A stretch of 64,000 bases of DNA from Undaria pinnatifida (GCA_012845835.1 JABAKD010000013.1:8099128-8163127); one strand, 5' to 3'; numbered from the stretch's first letter, positions 25,401 through 40,400 are shown. The notes: generated from the letters alone by a model not told the origin. Translations and numbers: made by a program.

Positions 25401-28400
25401 GCCCAGCTTGTTGAGTAGAGTGGCCACCGTAGGCTCTAGTGCGGCGACGACGTGGTTGTGTCGTGCTTCCTTGCAAGCCCCTACTGACACCAGCACTGAG
25501 TCTAGGAAGTCCAAAGTTGTTAGAAAAACCTGAAGAACAAGAACAAGAACACGAACACGAACAAGAACAAGAGCAGGGACAAGAACAGGAAAATAACTTA
25601 GGCCCCTGTCGACACAAATACTGAATTAAGGCAGTCGAGAGTCGTAAGAAAAAAGCTGAGGAATAAGAACAAGGACGAGAACGAGATAAGACATCAGGAG
25701 TGAGTCCATGAAGTCGAGAGTGGCCATAAAAAACTGAGGAACAAGAAAAAAAACAAGAGGGAACAACATATCGGAACCAGAACTGAGTCCACGAAGTCGA
25801 GAGCTGGAAGAAAAGCTGAGGAACAATAGCAGAGAGCAAAATCAAAACACGAGAGCAACCGCAAGAAAAAGAACAAGGGCAATCATAGGCACAATGACAG
25901 GAACAGCATCAAACACAAAAGCAAGAACAAGAACAAGAACAAGAACACCAAGAGTCGTCATAAAAAAACGAGGATAACATTTCACGACCACCAGCACGGT
26001 GGTTGATGACGCACCAGCATAACTGACGACGCATTTACCAAGGCCATTTTGATTACGCACCAGGAAAGTCGACAACGCACCAGGACAATAGTTGCGTCTC
26101 GGTCACCAGATCATGGGAAGCGGACAGAAAACACGACAAAAAACACCGTGTAGTCTATACTGCAGGCTGCAATTTTTCATCACTTGCGCGATCTTATCCT
26201 AAGACTCCCACAAGGAGGAACCTGGCAGAAAACGCTACACCAGGTACCTGGTAAGTAACAACACCGTACCTTGCACGCTGCTGGTACATCTTGCGTTTTT
26301 TCACCTGAGCGATTTTATCCTCAAATCCCACACGGAGGACCTGGCAGATCTCGGCAAGGGCGGAGTTGATGCCCGGATCGTCCTCCAAATCAGGCAGCAG
26401 TAGCTTCATCTAAGCAAAAACGTCGACAATGCCGGTAGCGCTCATGATAAACCGTACAGGAAAGGGTGCCAAGGTTGACGTGGAACGTTTTTGTGGCCAG
26501 CTTGTTTTGGGCTGACGCGGCTGTCCTCTCCAATCGAGGAACCACCAAAAATTCGTTAGAATATCGTTTGTGTCGTACAATGCGCTTCGTTGTGTCGTAC
26601 CGTTTGTGTCGTACAATATGCTCTGTTGTACTATGTACCGTGTGTGTCGTGCAATACGCTTTGTTGTATTACTGCGCCGTTTGTGTACAACACGCTTTGT
26701 TGTACGGTACCGTTTGTGTCGTACAACATGCTTTATTGTAACGTACGGTTTGTGTTGTACAACACGCTTTGTCGTGCTGCACCGTTTGTGGTGTGCAACA
26801 CGCTTTGTTGTACTGTAACGTTTGCGTCGTGCAGTACGCTTTGTTGTATTGCACCGTTTGTGTCGTACAATGCCATTTGTTGTACTGCACCGTCTGTGCT
26901 GCACAACACGCCTTGGTGTATGTGTTGAACAAGGTTCCCCCTCAGGATATGGTTGGCTTGAAATCCCGGGTGTGTGTGTCGCAAGTGAACCGGGGGAACA
27001 CAGGCATTTCTATGAGGGGCACCAGGTACGACAACATGAAACACGCCTCTTGCAAACTAAACAAAACATAAGCTAGCCATTAGCCACCATAGCCACCACG
27101 CAAGTAACTGGGCAAGCGACGCCGACTATTCATATCCATAACCAAAACGCGAAAACGGGTTTATAGCTCAGCTTATACCTACTGTAGGGCGTGGAATGCT
27201 TCAATGAATGTTTTAATGAATGCTTCAATGAATGCTTCAAAGACTGCTTCAATGAATGCTTCAAAGACTGCTTCAATGAATGCTTCAATGAATGCTTCAA
27301 AGAATGCTTCAATGAACGCTTCAATGAGTGCTTCAATGAATGCTTTAATGAGTGCTTCAATGAACGCTTCAATAAACGCTTCAATGAATGCTTGAATGAA
27401 TGCTTCAATGAATGCTTCAATGAATGCTTCAACGAATACTTCAATGACCATCGCTACGGTAGGGGGTACCCTCTATTGCACCGCCCGCCAGGTTTTTGGC
27501 CACCCGCACGAGTGACTCTGTACCTCATTGCAAAAAACTCTAGAGGCGATTTGTCTGGCGTAGCGTAGCTAACCAATCCATGGCGGTGTCGTATCCCAAA
27601 ATAAGGTATACGCGAAAGTTTTTCAGACCGCAAAGGCACAGGGGCGTCACTTGCGCGTGAGCTCGGCCCACTGGAAAAAGTGGCCCCAAACATGACCCCC
27701 CCACAGTAGCCTTGGTCTCATCCAAGCAGTCACGTAGACAGCATCCAGAGGGTTAATGATGAACCCTACAGGAAAGTGTACCAAAACGATTAGCTAACGC
27801 CCCCATCGGTCACACCGTGCAACACAACAGTACAGCACACCTACACAAAACAGCATTAGCTTTTCATCGAATCAAGAAAAACTGGCGGAACGCCAAGAGC
27901 GAAAACGCCCGAAAAAAGCGAGAAAACTGTGCAAGACGCGTGCCAAGACAAGGGCACCATTTTTTCGGCCAAATTATTTCTGATTTGGCCGGGCTCCTCA
28001 GTTGGAAAGCTGTAACACCCGAAATCGTTGCTGTACTCTAAATCGGGCAGCACCAGCTTCATCCAAGCAAAAACGCGGACAACGTCAGGAAGGCCAGGAA
28101 AGCACACGAAAACAAAAAGCGGAGCTATACTCCTAGGAAGGCGAAAAAAAAAAAAAAAAAACGGATCGTTATCATTCTTTCTGTTCGAATCGACAAAACG
28201 GCGTTTTTATTGTCAATTTTGTTCTACCTGGTGCTTGGTTTTAGTAACCCCCCTATCTGGCTCCTGTAAAAAAAAGTGTGGATAAGATGTTGCTTTTAGT
28301 ACTCCCCCGGAAGGTTCAACGATAAACCGTACAGGAAGGGGTCCTAAATGGCTTTAAGCTTGCGCACCCTGCGGTGATACAGTACATGCAGGACGCCTAC

Positions 28401-31400
28401 AATAACGAAAAACAGAATAATAAGAAAGCCAGGCTGATATTTACAGGAAAATAGGAAATACGGGAGTCGTTATGCTGACGATAGAGCAGCATAATAAGAA
28501 AGACAGACTGAGGTTTACCAAGAAAATAATAAATCCGGGAGCCAATGTACTGAATAGTTACCGTAAAAACGCACCCCCTCCCAACATGAGAAACTAAGCC
28601 TGGGTCAGCATTCCTGTTTCTTATATATATATATCCTGTACTGTGGTACAAACATTATCAAAATGCCGAGTGAAAGTAGTCGGTCAAAGGTGGTAAGTTG
28701 AGCGATATACACCGTGCTTTGAATGAAGTGCGCAATTAGTTGGTCGAATATAGATGGTGTCAGCAAGATAACCTTGCTCCAAGTTTGAGTGCCGCACCTT
28801 CAAGACGGCGGCCTCGCGAAGGGACCACGTCTTACTGTAGAAACATCTTGTAAGATAATCGCCGAACAGGCTGTTGAGCCCTTGCACCTGCCACCACAAG
28901 CACGGACAGCATCATTTTCAGCATTAGACTGCAGCCAGAGGCAGGCTAGACCTGCCACAACAATCACGGGCATCAGCAGCTCGAGCATTAGACTGCTATC
29001 ATCACAGGCAGACTGTCGAAGCCGGAGTTGCTAAGCGTGGTCTACGACCAATCTGGCACGCGGGTTTTCAACCTTTGCATCAACATTATGGCCCACAAAA
29101 GCGATCACGTTTTGATGTAGAAACCGTCTCGTCATATAATCGCCGAAGAGAGGCTGTCGAGTTTTTGGACCTGCTACAACAACAGCGGACATCAACATTT
29201 TCAGCACCAGACTGCTGCCACAAGGAGGTTGTCAGAAGCAGAGTCGCCAAAGAGTGCCGTCCCAGTCACATCATGAGCACGCGTCCCAATATTGGCAAAC
29301 CCCTCCGAACATCTCACCTCCGAGAGGTCCACCTTAGCGCTCAAACTCTCCGGAGCCGCAAGGTCTTCGAAGTTAGGAACTCCCTCCAGCGGGTGCTGTC
29401 CGGGAGGAAACCCCCCTCCTAACTCGCCTCCTTTTTCGCTCCCCTCGTGCCTCCAGTCCTCTCCGGCTGCATCAATCAGATCACCACAAGAGAGTCACCA
29501 AAAAAGAGATGATCGGATGTAAACGCTTAGTTTAACCGCTTTAGAACTTGAACTGCAACAACGTTTTTGGGGACAAAATACTTGGAATAAGTGGGTAATT
29601 GTTGTCAAGCAATAAACGCTAAGTCTCTTGTTTCATGGCAAACCAGCACACCCGGAAAGCTGGAGTAGCATTTTCTCCGCCAGTTAATATAGAATAAAAA
29701 GGCTCCCTTGGAACCCCCGTCGTGCCCCCACTCCTCTTCAGCTGCATCAAGAGAGCCGCCACCACGGGGCCACTACAATAGGAGATCGAAACTAAACTTT
29801 TGAGGGCACTCGGAAAGTTAGAGTGCCACGATCTTCGCCAAATTCTTATTAAAAAGTCCCAAAAAAACGTTTGGCCCAAGTATTATTACGCAACTTGCAA
29901 AGCCAAGTATCCACCATTCAACCCGTCGAACGCACATCTTACGTATTCGAAATACTATTACACCATACTAGGTACCAGGTATATATTTACATTCCACAAG
30001 GCCAAAGCTCTCCATGACATACAAAGGAAAACATAGTGACGGAGGATGCCACGATTAGGACCGCAGTTCGCACGAGATGAAACGAACATGCCTCAACAAT
30101 CCCGCACAGCCTTCTTTTCGATGGAGGCCGTGACTGGGCGGGTAATCCCAAAGCCATAACGCGCTACATTCGCACTGCTACTCCTATTGCTCCTTGTAGT
30201 AGTAGTAGTAGTAGTAGTAGTAGGAGTAGTAGTAGTACTAGTAGTACTAAGTAGTAGTAGTACTAGTAGTACTAACTAGTACCTACTACTACTAGTACTA
30301 CTAGTACCACTACTGCTACTACCACTACTACTACCACTACTACTACCTACTACTACTACCACTACTACTGCTACTGCTCCTACTACAACTACTACTGCCA
30401 CAATTACTACTACTACCACTACCACACTACCGCCACTATTGGTATTAATAGTAGTCCTCACGCGATGGGTGTGGTCTCAAGCCTTCGGCCGAGTGCAGGA
30501 TGCGCGGCTTAGCCCTTGGCGGCGAGCCCTGGGGGTCGTCTGCACCCCCCGCCTCGCTACCGCCTCCATATCTCCCAGAGCTCTCCACAAAGCGTGCGTC
30601 CGGACTAGCACCGACGCGCCGTTGGCCGTGGCCGTGGTTTCGGGTTGCTATTGGCTGCTCGTCCAGCGGTAGCTGGTTGGACGAGCTATTCGTTTTCCTC
30701 CCTCGTCCACCTGTCAAACATAACATCGAATTGCGTAGCAATTACAGGCTGGTTCACGTTAGAAGCCCCAAATTTAGTCCCCGGCGAATGTCCACGTCGT
30801 TTTTCGATTCAGACCGTGAAAAATTGCACACGTCTTATATGTGCCCCTGCGAAGACCTTACTTGTGTCTTCTTTTTTTTGCCTGATTTTTCGTCAGTTAA
30901 GATTTTTCGGAAAAAGTAGATCACCTTAGCGTGAATATTTTCGGCGAAAAAAAAAACGAAGGTCATACCTCGGAATGGGCATGTAGAACACGTGTGCAAA
31001 ATTTCAAGATCTATCTCTCAAAAATGGCGTGGACATTTGGACTTTTGTGCGTAAAAATGAGTAAGATACGTTATTTCCTTCAAATGACTTGGTTTTAAAG
31101 TGGTATCCCGTTTTTCGCTGGATTCCGCTTAATGTTGAACACAGGCAAGCCAGACCCTCGATTTTTGGCGGGAAAAATCCTACAGACACGCCTTGCAGTA
31201 CGCCCAATCGGATCGAGCAAAATTAAGCTTCTTTTTTTTCGCCCCCGCTCGGAAAAAGCCCGAATATTATTGAACATAATGAAGGCCTGTCATTGGTCGA
31301 CACGAGTTTCGCTCCTAGAGACAGCCCGAAGCCATTAAAAAAAAACTGGCCTTGTCACCCTCACCCTCTCTTACACTGGTCATGGGGGGTCAGTATGATA

Positions 31401-34400
31401 CCAAATAATCCCTCTTTGACTAGATATTGCGAGCGGCATTCGTGGGGGAGATACGTTTTTTTTTACTTGAACCAGCCTGTACGGTTTCGTTGAGCGGAAC
31501 TTACGTGAGACATAAGGAACTATCGCACGGGAAGGGTTTGTGCACGATAGTGCTTCGTAATAATCCTCTGGGGGCTATGTGCAAGCCACAAAGTGAAAGA
31601 CAAAAGCGGTCTTATGAAGGTGTGAGCGTACAGCATGCGGTAGTTGGTGCTACACTCGTGTTGTTAGATACGTTATGTCGAAGTCCGACATGGGAAAACA
31701 TCATCCCCTAACCTATCATTACCAGCCGGCGGTAGTTTTTTGGTAATTGTGGTCAACGCTGTGATGGTCATTTTTGGTATCCCGATACAGTCCCAAAGAC
31801 GTCAGCACTACTACATACCAAGGTACCTGGTGCACTACTACCACTGCCACTACTCTCTACCAGGTACAGCTTTTCGAGCGGTTCGTAGCATGACCGGTGT
31901 TCAACCGCTGACCAGCCTGATTGGCATGCAAGAACAACATCCAACCGACTGCGCTTTTCTCCATGCACACCCCTGCGCTCAAATAAAAACCTAACAAAGG
32001 CGCGAACATCAACATTGCACAGATTCTCCCAATATACTCCATATTCCGAGAATACTTCGAGTATTTGAAGTATTTGGTACCGCGAGTACAGGAGTATTTC
32101 CAGTACTGACGGCCGAACTACTGCGAGTACCGGGAGTATTGTTGTTATTGTTTTGACACTAACTCGCATAATCAAGTCCGTGGTCCCAGGACAGGCTCCA
32201 GCCACTCTGGAGTGGAACAATGCCCTAGGGAAAAAACAAAAGCAAACCGCAGTATGAGCAGTATTGGCGGCCGAAACACCGCGAGTACTGGGAGTACGAG
32301 CAGTACAAAACTCCGGCTATAAGCAGAGCCCGCTGTACAAACATTTGAAATACTGCAAGTACTCGGAGCATCAGCAGCATTGAACGCCGAAATACTTCAT
32401 ACTCCGAGCATACTTCGAGTATTTGAAGTATTTGGTACTGCGAGTACTCGGAGTATTGCCAGTCCTTATGGCCGAAATACAACGAGTACTGGTAGCACGG
32501 GCAGTACTGGCGGCCGAAATGCTGCGTGCGCTGTGAGTACGAGCTGTACACGACTTCGAGTATAAGCAGTAACCGCAGTGCAAACGTCTGCTGCGAGTAC
32601 TCGGAGTATCAGCAGAGTATTGAACGCCGAAATACTGCAGTATACGAGTAAAATACTCCGAGTATTACTGCCATGTGCAGTAACTCGCAGTACGAAACCC
32701 CAAATACTCCAAGTATTACTTTACCTCGCAGTACGAAACGGCGAAATGCCGCGAGTATTAGCAGTAAGAGCAGTACCATAAAGAGCAGCCAACATACTGC
32801 GAGTACCATGAGAAGCGTAGAACCCCGAAATACTTGAAGTACTTGAAGTATTCCAAAGCATCGAACCCCGAAATACTCCAAGTACTGGGAGTACCCACAG
32901 TATCAAACCTCGAAATACTTGAAGTACCGGCAGTATCTGCAGTACAGAAACCCGAAACACTGCTATTAATAGTACTCGCAGTATTCGCAGTACATATCCC
33001 CGAAATACTGCGAGTACCCTAGTACTTGCAATACCGTTTCTCCGGAATTCATTTTTCATTTCTCCCCGGTACTGGGACCATCTGTGCAACACTGTCAAGA
33101 GTTAACTCAGACTCTAGCGAAAGCGAGATTGCCGATAACACCCGACACGGCAGCACCTCCCCCCCCTACACTCGCAGCAGAACCCAACAAAAGCGCCAAC
33201 ATTCACAGACTACACAAGCGAAAGCGAGGTTGCGGTTCACACATGGCAGCAGCTCACCCAGCGAGCCCTCCTCGTCCCTTCCAGGTCTTGCATTGAACGA
33301 TCGGTACCCCGGAGCATTGCTGCCTTCACCTTCAGCCTCCTGCAAGATGTGCGACAAGTGCGACGGTCATCACCCATGTAATATATGACTTTTATCCTCG
33401 AATGCTGTACTCGTATTAATATTAACATATTAGATAACTAATAATATTCTGTATTCATACTCCTCCCGATATTGAAGCCGGGGGGGAGAAAAAACAAAAT
33501 AAACCACCTACCATACATATGATAGAGCAGTATAGTGGAAACCACAGTAATACATTTGTAAAATAGATATGATGTTAGATCTAGCTCAAAATTCCCCACC
33601 TAAAGTAAAAATACCAACACTCACCATTATAGTGGACAAAAATAGGACCCCTCCCAATAAAAAACTCACCCATATATAGTATAATTACAAGTACCAACAA
33701 CGCAGCTTGCAAAGATGAGTATTGACCCGAAATTCGTCGAACTCACGGCTGACGTCCTGAAAATATTTTTTACAAGAATATATATATATATATACCAGGG
33801 GGGGTTCGGGGCTGCCGCCCGCACGGCTGACGTCCTGAAAATATTTTTTATAAAATATACATACATATATTATAAACATTAATATATATATATACCAGGG
33901 GGGCTTCGGGGCTGCCGCCCTCCTTGGCTCCGCGCATGCCCGTAACTTCGAGGATGCATACACGTATTATGAGTTTAAGATTATAGGTAAAGCGAGGCTA
34001 TACACGAGACAGCACTGCCAAGGGTGCAGCATTAAAAACAAATCGTGTTTGGATAAAGAGAAAAAACACTGGAATCAGCTGCAATAAACCACAGCAACAA
34101 ATTGCGTCATCCGGCACACGATGACGAACAGCAGCAGCAACAGCCCCCGCACATCTATCATCATGTACGTGGCATTTCAAAAACAGCAGGAGCGGCAGCT
34201 GCGGTAGTTTGACAACAGCAAGCAGAATTTCCAGCATAAAAATAGGCATACAATGATATTTTCACTTTGCTTTGAGCCGGTACATAAAACAAAAGCAAGC
34301 AGAGTGAGTATCGCACGTTGTACACCGAGGCTCGATCACAGACAAAAGAAAACAAAGAAACTAACTTTAAAAAGAAGAGGAAATGACCAAGATTCGAACT

Positions 34401-37400
34401 AACGCCAAATCGACTAAACATCGTTCGGGGATATTCCTCACGCTACTGCTGTTATACTACTACTAGTAAGCCATTTTTTGTGGTTGTATACCTACTATTA
34501 ATACTACGCACTTGACTTTTCGCAACTGAAGTTTCGATAAAAGCACGAATTTTGCGCCGTCTGTCACGACACGAAGCGAGAACAACCGAGGCCAACCCCG
34601 ACAGGGTTCGGGAGAATCGACCAAGGTGAGGCACGTCTAGGAAGGACTGCCTACACCAATATCTTGAAAAACTATATAGGAATTAGAATAGAAGTCTGGA
34701 ACTGTAATCCCGCCGCGCCTTCGCGGAAGTGTTGTGGAATCTTCCCGACCTAGCCGGCGAGCCTAGTAGCAAGCAGTCGCATCGGAGTGCGAGCAGGCAA
34801 CAGTCCCAGCAGTAGCACTAACCCTAACCCTAACCCTTACCCTAACCCTAACCCTAACCCAGAGATTTCTAGGACTAGCAGGGTAACCCTAACCCTAACC
34901 CTAACCCTAACCCAGAGATTTCTCGGTTTTCACTCTTTATTTCATATAATAAGAAAAAATGCTCGCGTACACTACCGTCTAGAAAACAGCGCGCCGAGAG
35001 GTGGACCTCAGCTCGAGTTATTTCCAAGACGGCTCAAAACCTGGTCTAAATCGGACCCTTCCGCCGCTCTCGTGCAACCTCTGGATAACCCTCCATGTAT
35101 ATATATATATATGAAACGACGAGCAGCGGGCATGCTGAACCCTCTGCGCGACAAAATTGAAGGCACATACCGGGGGGGAGATTGCACGACACCTGTGACC
35201 ACGCATTGTCGAGAAGATGGAAAGCAAAAACGTGATACCAGGTACTAAAAACAAGACCGGGTACTCATTGATACTTGATACAGACAACTCTGCGCTTTGT
35301 TGATGCGTACAGCTTATGGACAGCACGCAAACTTTACGGTTGCAAATGAGCTTGTCACTGTGCACTGTGCTAGAAGATGGACTTTGCCACTCATCACTCA
35401 TGAAATTACTCACGACAGCAATGGCTATGTCGGGAAAGCAATGTGGCACGACACAGGCCAGATCCAAAAAGAGCTTAACCCCTTTAGAGCCCCCGAACCC
35501 CTCCCCATACTGTATCCGAGTGATTTTGTCCCCAAAACGGGTTTCCAGTTGTAAAGGGGTTAAGCTATTTCACTCCTGTAGCGCTGCACTCCCGCTACGG
35601 GGACATACTACTTTTGGAACCAGTGTGACGCGACCCAGGTGCTACCCGAAACTCGAAAAGACCATCGAGGCTTAGCTCTTTCAGCGCCGCACTCCCGTTA
35701 TGGAGACAAAACGCTTGGGATGGCATTAGGACGGTTGTAGGATTTGGAAAGGGTTAGGCCTGTCCGAGCCCCCGCGATATTCCGGCACCCCCACCACAGG
35801 ACAGCAGATACCTGTACACCCTCATGATACACGTTCTTTGTTGGATCTGCCAGCACTGACGAGTTAGATGTGTATGGAGTTCATCCATCTTTCGGAGGCA
35901 TTACCACGTATACATAACCGTCAGAGGTCTCGAGGAGAGTTCGGTCGGCTGCTCACTCCACGCTGTCTCCTGTTTCTATTCAACAATACACACGGTCCAA
36001 CAGCACCACCTGCTAGACTTCGTGGCAGTCAAGGCCAGCAAGCCGGGGTCCACGAACATAAACGCTAATTCCTACAAGTTAAGTTTGTCGACAAAAAAAA
36101 GGCCTCATTCTAATTCCTAGGAGCTTGTCGACGAAAAAATAATCTCACACTAACTTCCTAATAGTTTGTCGACAAAAGCGAGGTTGCGGTTCTACCGGGG
36201 GTAGCTCTGTTCGAGTCCCCGCGGTAATCCGACAGGCTGAACCTTATCGCAGCACCCTCATAACCCGTCTCCAAGGGACACCAAATGACAGCATCTACCG
36301 GTGCGCGATGCATATACACACCTGCTCCGAGCTCACTTCCTCCAGCTTTGCACGGAGCTCGGGGTTCGGATGCGCCGCGACCTGAAGCCGAAGAGCGTCG
36401 GCCTCGACCTGAAAGCAGGGGTGTGTGTTGCGGATCCCGGTTCACGAACGATTCGTAATCCATACCAGGTTCCCAGAAAAAAAAGTGGTGCTTGAATTTT
36501 TTATAACAGCCCCTAGATAGAAACGCCTCCATTAATATGTTGGAAAGCTCTCCTTCGTGATAATTCTAACGGGGGGGATGATAGCGATGCATTCCCTACG
36601 GTAAGTTTTTTGCGGTAGCGTTTCTTGAGCGCCGTTCCCCAATTGCTCATGTTACGGGAAAAATACGCTACAGGTTCGCACTCTAACTTGCGGCAACACA
36701 GAAAAGCCAACTCGACAGAGAGAGGGTCTCGATCACAACCAGCTCGCACGTTGACACAACGACACACCACTCTGGACGGATATACAAGGGCCGTTGGGAC
36801 ACTAACATGAATCCCCCAACGGTCCTTACATTTTTGGTCAAAGCGGCACTGATGATTATGTTATCACATCACCTCAAATCCCTGCCATCTAGCCCCTCGA
36901 TCACAAAGAAAGGCTAACCAAGCATCCCGATGGAGGATGGGGGGGATAATACGAGCATCGCAGTACCAATAGCGCTACAACGACATATCAAGCCGAACAC
37001 GTTGCACAATAACACCACTGTAGATACCCTGTACCATCTCTTAGCTAGTACCACCTCATCATCACTATCATCCGTCAAGCTTGTTCCCTAAAAGGTACCG
37101 CCTCAGTGTCACTATATCCTGTCTCCTCGGCTGGGTCACTCTGACAAATGCTTTCGTTGCTGACCCACGGAGTGCGATCACACCACCCCACCCACCTCGG
37201 TGTGTTTCCACGCCCAATCCTGACCAAATATAGCCACCTGGCGCGGGACTAGCGTACCACGTAACGACATACCAACACGACGCTTCAACCGGAAAACGTT
37301 GCGGTGCACACAAGCAGCCCGCAGCGCTTGCGATACACGTCAACGAAGTAATTATTAATATCCCGGAGCTAGTTCTTGCTAGCTTGAGGGGAACACAGCG

Positions 37401-40400
37401 ACAGAGCAAATTGCGGTTTCAACTTCGGCCGCACAAAGCAAGCGACGCAGGCTGCTGCTGCGTTAAGAAATGAGATACTTGTAGTACGAGTCACATTGCA
37501 AGACCTCAGCTGGGTGTACTCTCGTGCTGCTGCACGCTCAAAGCAGACGGTTGATCAGACCGGACCCCTCGTTTTACGGTACACGAAGTAAAGCAAAAAA
37601 CCTAGGTTCCAAAAGCGTGCAGTATTAAAACAGATATGGTACGTAGCAGCGAACAGTCACCGTCGCCGACTGCCGCTGATGGAGGGGTGCAGGGGGCAGG
37701 GAACCTCGCCATTTTTCCCGTACCTTCAACATCTTGGCTCTGTCATAATCCTCGTCCTCCACGGCCTGCCTCTTCGCCACCTCCAGTTGAGCCAGCTGCT
37801 GCCCGAGCGACTTCAACTGAGTCTCCGCCTCCTTCAAAAGTTTAGCCGTGTCGTAGTCCTGGATAGTAAATATAATATCACGGGGTTTCCAGCGCAAGGA
37901 GGGCTTAACACATCAACTACACCACTGCTCTACTGCTGCGTGCCTGAAAGACTTGATATCTGACACGTGCTACGATAGGGATACAGTACCTCTTTTTTTT
38001 CTTTGGCAAAAATGTTTCCGACCGACGGGACTCCTCAACTATAGGGGTACAGTACCCCTGTTGGGCGAAAGTGTTCATGACTGACGGGCCTCCTCAACCA
38101 ACGACTACGCTACCCAACAGCATTGGAACACCATATAGCATGCGTTTTATACTAACACGAAGTACCGGTGTCATACATTACAGTAGGGATCCCCCAATAA
38201 GGTGGTATCCCGATATAAGGCGGTCAAAAGCGCTTGGCGCGACTGAGGAATTGCACTCATAACCTGGGGTGAATAAGGCGGCTTCCCTTTACAAGGCGGT
38301 CGCAATGGTCTGGCACACCACAGCCCAACTGGGGGACCCCTACTGTATGCACCTTGGCCCTGGCATCGTTTGTCGGATTAATCGTCGATTATTAAACTAA
38401 AAACCAGTGTATGGGTCAGGATCAACATTTCTGAAGTGAGGGGCCGCAGAAAAAAAGTAGGTTCACCCCATACCGTACTACTAGTAGCATGCGTTGTCTT
38501 CTTCTGCCCCGGCGCACGCACCGTGAGCGGGGGCTATGCTTCCCCCCTCCCCCACACCTGTGCCATCACCGTGACGTGCTGGCCACTGCGTGGTTGATGA
38601 AGGTCGCGCTGACAGAGAGCGAAAGGTTCACAACAAAATTAAATTACTCGTGGCCACTAACAGTAGCTCTTTGAGGGGCAGCGCCTGCGAACGGAAAAAA
38701 ACATCCGGCCAGCGGTGCAACCGGTTCTAATGGGGGAGCGCCAACCACACACCGGATATAGAAAGAACATTGATAAGGTCGCGGTGGGATCAAGGTGCCT
38801 GGCGGGAGGAAGGTGGAAGTTTTATTGGCATACCCGGTTTGCAAGTAAGTCGTCGCCCTACTGCTGCAGTTCGAATACCCTGCTCGAGGGGTACCACCAG
38901 CGCCATAGTACTCAAAGCTGCACTGCATCGGTGCCTTTGGCCCCACCCCCCACCTCTGAGCGTACGGCCCTATCCTTCGCCGCAGCAATATCTCGTATCC
39001 GTTCAGCCGCTTCCGGGTCGAAATTCATGTCGAAGCTCAAATCGTTCAATTCCGCCTGTCCAGGACGAGCCACCCCCACCCCCCCCGCCCTCCCATCGCT
39101 TCCTTGAGAGTGCGCTTGAATAGATCGAGGACCTGCACCGTAGGGTGCCGGTGGAACGTCTAGGGCTCCCGGCGCTAGCTTTCCGAGCTTGTCACCGAGG
39201 AGATTGACGGCGACGATTCCAACCTGAGCGAGGAGGGGAGGGGAGCATCGATCGACAACGTCGCCACGCTGATTTTTTTTTGATAGCTTGTGCACGTTTT
39301 CTCATCCGACGAAATACCTGAGCCCGTGCAGGACACCTCTTCGCATTGTAGTCCTGGCACTCTAAAACTATCGTTCATCAGCCAAGCAGAGGCCGGTGCT
39401 GTAACCGTGACTTTTTATCGTCATTCCGCCCCTTTCAAGTTCCAACAAAGTCTCAAAAGGGTTACACGGGTTGGCCGCTTTGTGTGCGTAAAAAAAAAAA
39501 TCGTCACAAAGCTATAATTTTGACGGAGCCACAAAAAGACGGATCCCTGCTTTCGAGTTGCCTGAACCGTGCGCTGTACACCAACGCGCACAACGCAAAG
39601 ACTGCTATAGATATCCTGTTCACACTCGCCAGTATCCTGCACGCGGAATGTTGGAAACGATCGAGCGATGTATCACGGACAGCTTCCAAAGCTCCACATC
39701 GACTGATCGGCACAACTCACACACAGCTCAAGCTTTGTTATTAGTTGAAATAAAATATCCTGCTGCGCGAGCTCCTACCGAAAGCAACTGTACACCAGGT
39801 ACCAGGCACATCTTACCTGGTTGAATAGGTTGGTTTCGTCGATGCGGCACTTGTGCACCATCATACGCACGCCCTGCCCCGGAGCGTTGGCATAGACGCT
39901 CTCCCGCTAATAAAACAACTAATCAATTGCCCCCTACTCGTATGAGCCAGAAACTGAAATAACTAACCGAAAATGAATATTTCATATTCAACTCATCAAT
40001 AGCATTACCCCCTTATATAGGGTATCACTAGGAATTAGGGTCGGTCCCTCCGCCCGAATGGCGGAGGGGGCATATTGTGAAACTATTAGGTCAGAGGGTT
40101 ATCGAAGCGCAGTATCGGCAATGCTGTACCTTGTTAAAAAAAGTTTGGCTTCGTTGATGGAACACATGTGCACCAGCATGCGCTAGTACAGCCGCGGAGG
40201 GTTGACATAGACTCTTCAGCTAAATAATTAAATACACCCAATACCTAAATAATTAGAAAAAAACAATGATCCCATATCCAACAAATGTAATACATCACCC
40301 CCCGTATCAATAATCTACCTGGTTGAAAAGGTTGGCTTCGTTGATATAGCACTTGTGCACTAGCATGCGCAAGTACTGCCCCGGAGCATTGACATAGACG

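Noticed and set aside
27193-27450. Long open frames with repeated Asn-Glu-Cys-Phe or Lys-His-Ser-Leu patterns
   Set aside because: They are translations of a 12-base tandem repeat that is open in all frames; nothing favours one.
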